DNA from: an uncultured Lachnospiraceae bacterium
GTDB taxonomy: Bacteria > Bacillota > Clostridia > Lachnospirales > Lachnospiraceae
Reading direction: 5' to 3'
Assembly: GCA_900313435.1 (NCBI GenBank)
Contig: OMRF01000035.1
Span: 1 to 8,499, forward strand
DNA: 8,499 bases
Numbering within the stretch: the first letter of the stretch is position 1; every line of letters begins with the position of its first letter. The notes under the pieces were generated by a model. That model was given only the letters and a program-made list of their open reading frames with translations. It searched no databases and was not told where the DNA came from. Below, piece by piece: positions 6,661 through 8,499 of this stretch. The position numbers and the translations under genes were made by a program.

Positions 6661-6677
6661 GTTTGTGTGATTGAGAT

Positions 6678-7481
6678 ATGACCGTAAATGTTGATGGAAT
6701 AGATGTAAGCTACATATCAGAGGGGAGCCCCATGGCGCCCCATACTCTGGTCATCCTCCAGGGCTGGGGAACCGATATGAGTGTCTATGAAAGCATTTCC
6801 TCCTTCATAGTCTCTGAATCCCCCGACTACAGGGTGATTAGGCTTGATCTTCCGGGCTTTGGCGAGACCAAAGAGCCTGAGAGGGCCTGGAACATAGATG
6901 AGTACGCGGATTTTTTCATCCGCTTTCTTACGGCACTTGAAGTCAGAAGTTGCATCCTTCTGGGTCACAGCTACGGAGGAAGGATAATAATAAAGCTTGC
7001 ATCCCGTGACAAAAAAGACATTCCCTTTTCGATAGAAAAGCTGATACTCCTTGATTCGGCGGGTCTTAAGGCGCAAAAGACCTTCAAGCAGAAATGCTCT
7101 ATCCTCCGGTACAAATTTTTAAAAAAAGTATTCAATAATGACTTTGTTCATCAGCTTGCTCCCGATATGATCGACCTTTGGTTCTCCCGTCAGGGAAGCG
7201 CTGACTACAGGAATTCAACGCCCATCATGAAACAGGCTATGGTGATGGCTATAAACGAAGATCTTTCGGACTGCCTTTCAAGGATCCCCTATGAGACTCT
7301 TCTCATCTGGGGGGAGAAGGATACGGCAACGCCCCTGAAGGATGGAGAAAAGATGAATTCCCTCATCAAAAATTCCGGCCTTTCCGTTATCAAAAACACA
7401 GGTCATTACTGCTTCGTAGAGGACATTAATACCTTCAGGAGCATAATCCGAAGTTATCTTTTCAAAGCGGAGGAAGAGTGA
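6678..7481 (+). CDS. Alpha/beta hydrolase
   Basis: A 267-residue alpha/beta-hydrolase-fold protein. The oxyanion-side motif LQGWGTD (27-33) and the strand RVIRLDLPGFGET (52-64) are typical. The full catalytic triad can be read: nucleophile Ser98 in the elbow GHSYGG (96-101), Asp215 in WGEKDTATP, and His243 in NTGHYCFVED. There is no signal peptide or membrane segment, so it should act in the cytoplasm on an ester, thioester, amide or lipid; the substrate cannot be told from sequence. ATG 6678 is preceded only by a weak TTGAGAT, so expression may be low or influenced by the leader hairpin. Its stop codon overlaps the start of the membrane Mur-ligase-like gene by one base (TGATG), which suggests that the two act in one envelope-related pathway. 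That link is inference from gene order. Confidence 0.88.
   Translation: MTVNVDGIDVSYISEGSPMAPHTLVILQGWGTDMSVYESISSFIVSESPDYRVIRLDLPGFGETKEPERAWNIDEYADFFIRFLTALEVRSCILLGHSYGGRIIIKLASRDKKDIPFSIEKLILLDSAGLKAQKTFKQKCSILRYKFLKKVFNNDFVHQLAPDMIDLWFSRQGSADYRNSTPIMKQAMVMAINEDLSDCLSRIPYETLLIWGEKDTATPLKDGEKMNSLIKNSGLSVIKNTGHYCFVEDINTFRSIIRSYLFKAEEE
7469..7474 (+). promoter_or_regulatory. Strong ribosome binding site for the Mur-ligase-like gene
   Basis: GGAGGA lies inside the end of the hydrolase gene, 6 bases before ATG 7481. It fixes the start of the following gene and supports coupled but efficient translation. Confidence 0.8.
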
Positions 7482-8499
7482 TGGAAACAGTCTTTCTCAT
7501 ACTTTATTCAATGATCACGGTCGCGGCGGTCTTTGCCTTCAGGTCTCTTTCGCTTTACTCTATCCATATGTTCCAGCTCTCAAGCTACAAGAGAAGGGAT
7601 TACAAGAAGTGGCTCTCTGAGAATATGCCGCGGCAGAACATTATTCCCACGACAACGGGCTTTTCCTTCGTATGCATGTTTTTCACGATCCTCTACAGGA
7701 ATTATGTCTACACAAGATCTTTCACGGTGATGTGCGCCGTGATAGCTGTTGTTGCTGCGGTATTTGCCTTCTTCCTGGCAGACGGGATAGCCGGAGGTTA
7801 CCGCTTCATTGAAAAAGCTGGCGCAAAGAAGCCGCTTGTGATGACGCAAAGGGCAAAGCGACTTCTTATCACCCACATTATCTTTACCTTCATCATCCCG
7901 GTCTTACTCTTTTTCCTTTCATTTTTCCTATTGAGGGATCTTCTGGCCGCCCTGGCGGTGCTTTCATGCAGCCTTCTTCTACTCACGGCCCTGACCCCTT
8001 ATACTATAATGTTTTCAGCTATATTGATCTCGCCCGTGGAGAAGGCGGTAGGAAATTCCTTCATCAGGGACGCGAAAAAAAAGCTTGCTTCGATCCGGGA
8101 AAAGGGACTCATAGTGATAGGTATCACTGGCTCTTACGGAAAGACTTCGGTCAAATTTTTCCTTCGTGATCTCCTTTCCGTAAAATATCCGGTCTGCGCG
8201 ACACCATCATCCTTCAATACTCCCATGGGAGTCGTAAGGACCATAAGGGAAAACATGAAGGGGAGCGACCGGATCTTCATTTGCGAGATGGGGGCGAGAA
8301 ACGTTGGTGATATCAAGGAACTCTGCGATATGGTAGAACCCGACCACGGCGTTATTACGGCCATAGGTCCCCAGCATCTTGAGACCTTCGGGGATATCAA
8401 TAATATCAAAAAGACCAAGTTCGAGCTTTATGACAGCGTTAAGAAAAAGGGCGGGATGGTCTTTTTAAACGGTGATGATGAGAATATAAAAGACGAAGA
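7481..8499 (+). CDS. Membrane-anchored MurF-like Mur ligase (3' partial)
   Basis: The frame stays open from ATG 7481 to the window edge (339 codons), so the gene is truncated on the right. About 210 N-terminal residues hold roughly five hydrophobic segments (about 4-24, 58-72, 81-100, 128-151, 154-183). They are followed by a clear Mur-ligase central domain: P-loop GITGSYGKTSVK (214-225), FNTPMGVVRTI (245-255), EMGARNVGDI (269-278), and IGPQHLETFGD (295-305) followed by KKTKFEL (310-316), a region that carries the conserved lysine in Mur ligases. These motifs are closest to MurF, which adds D-Ala-D-Ala to UDP-MurNAc-tripeptide using ATP. In canonical MurF the P-loop lies near residue 110 after a soluble substrate domain; here that domain is replaced by membrane helices, so the acceptor may be lipid-linked or unrelated to UDP-MurNAc. 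The C-terminal domain is not visible. Coupled to the upstream hydrolase. Confidence 0.88.
   Translation, partial: METVFLILYSMITVAAVFAFRSLSLYSIHMFQLSSYKRRDYKKWLSENMPRQNIIPTTTGFSFVCMFFTILYRNYVYTRSFTVMCAVIAVVAAVFAFFLADGIAGGYRFIEKAGAKKPLVMTQRAKRLLITHIIFTFIIPVLLFFLSFFLLRDLLAALAVLSCSLLLLTALTPYTIMFSAILISPVEKAVGNSFIRDAKKKLASIREKGLIVIGITGSYGKTSVKFFLRDLLSVKYPVCATPSSFNTPMGVVRTIRENMKGSDRIFICEMGARNVGDIKELCDMVEPDHGVITAIGPQHLETFGDINNIKKTKFELYDSVKKKGGMVFLNGDDENIKDE

Noticed and set aside
7533..8418. Several short open frames on both strands over the right end
   Set aside because: All lie inside the continuous frame that starts at 7481 and encodes the membrane Mur-ligase-like protein, which has clear P-loop and Mur motifs and simply has no stop before the window edge.

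Overview
The window looks like a piece of chromosome from a Gram-positive Clostridia member, most probably Lachnospiraceae (Butyrivibrio/Pseudobutyrivibrio-like). The reasons are a SigI/RsgI pair, a receiver-GGDEF-EAL protein followed by an Hpt protein, a small two-helix membrane protein resembling DUF6106, a TraX-family membrane protein, and a Mur-ligase-like protein with a multi-helix membrane N-terminus. Base composition is fairly balanced, ribosome binding sites are AGGAGG-like, and every gene I accept is on the + strand. I saw no rRNA, tRNA, CRISPR array, insertion sequence or phage gene. The taxonomic call is an inference from gene content.

Layout. (1) 1-1047: the 3' part of a Lon-type AAA+ ATPase without a protease domain; its 5' end lies outside the window. 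(2) 1144-3043: a sigma-I factor followed by a membrane RsgI-like anti-sigma factor, preceded by a candidate sigma-I promoter (ACCCC...CGAA) and closed by a strong intrinsic terminator at 3049-3080. (3) 3152-6570: a tightly packed four-gene run with overlapping start and stop codons (receiver-GGDEF-EAL, Hpt, two-helix membrane protein, TraX family), probably started by a sigma-A-like promoter placed directly on the preceding terminator's T-tract. (4) 6571-6677: a leader with a possible extended -10 promoter and a G-rich hairpin. (5) 6678-8499: an alpha/beta hydrolase translationally coupled to a membrane-anchored MurF-like ligase, which runs off the right edge.

How the parts may work together. 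SigI/RsgI is a transmembrane signalling module: RsgI holds SigI at the membrane until an outside signal triggers its proteolysis. Here the conserved Asn-Pro self-cleavage site reads Lys-Pro, so the usual first step may be missing or replaced. In the four-gene operon the receiver and the Hpt protein keep their phosphorylation residues, but both the GGDEF and the EAL motifs are degraded. The protein therefore looks like a phosphorelay-controlled binding or scaffold protein rather than a c-di-GMP enzyme, and its likely outputs are the two membrane proteins encoded downstream. The last pair looks like a cell-envelope pathway in which the soluble substrate domain of MurF has been replaced by a membrane domain.

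Most notable points: the Lys-Pro RsgI, the doubly degenerate GGDEF-EAL protein in an operon with Hpt and TraX, the membrane-fused Mur ligase paired with a hydrolase, and the Asp-to-Asn change in the Walker B motif of the Lon-like ATPase.
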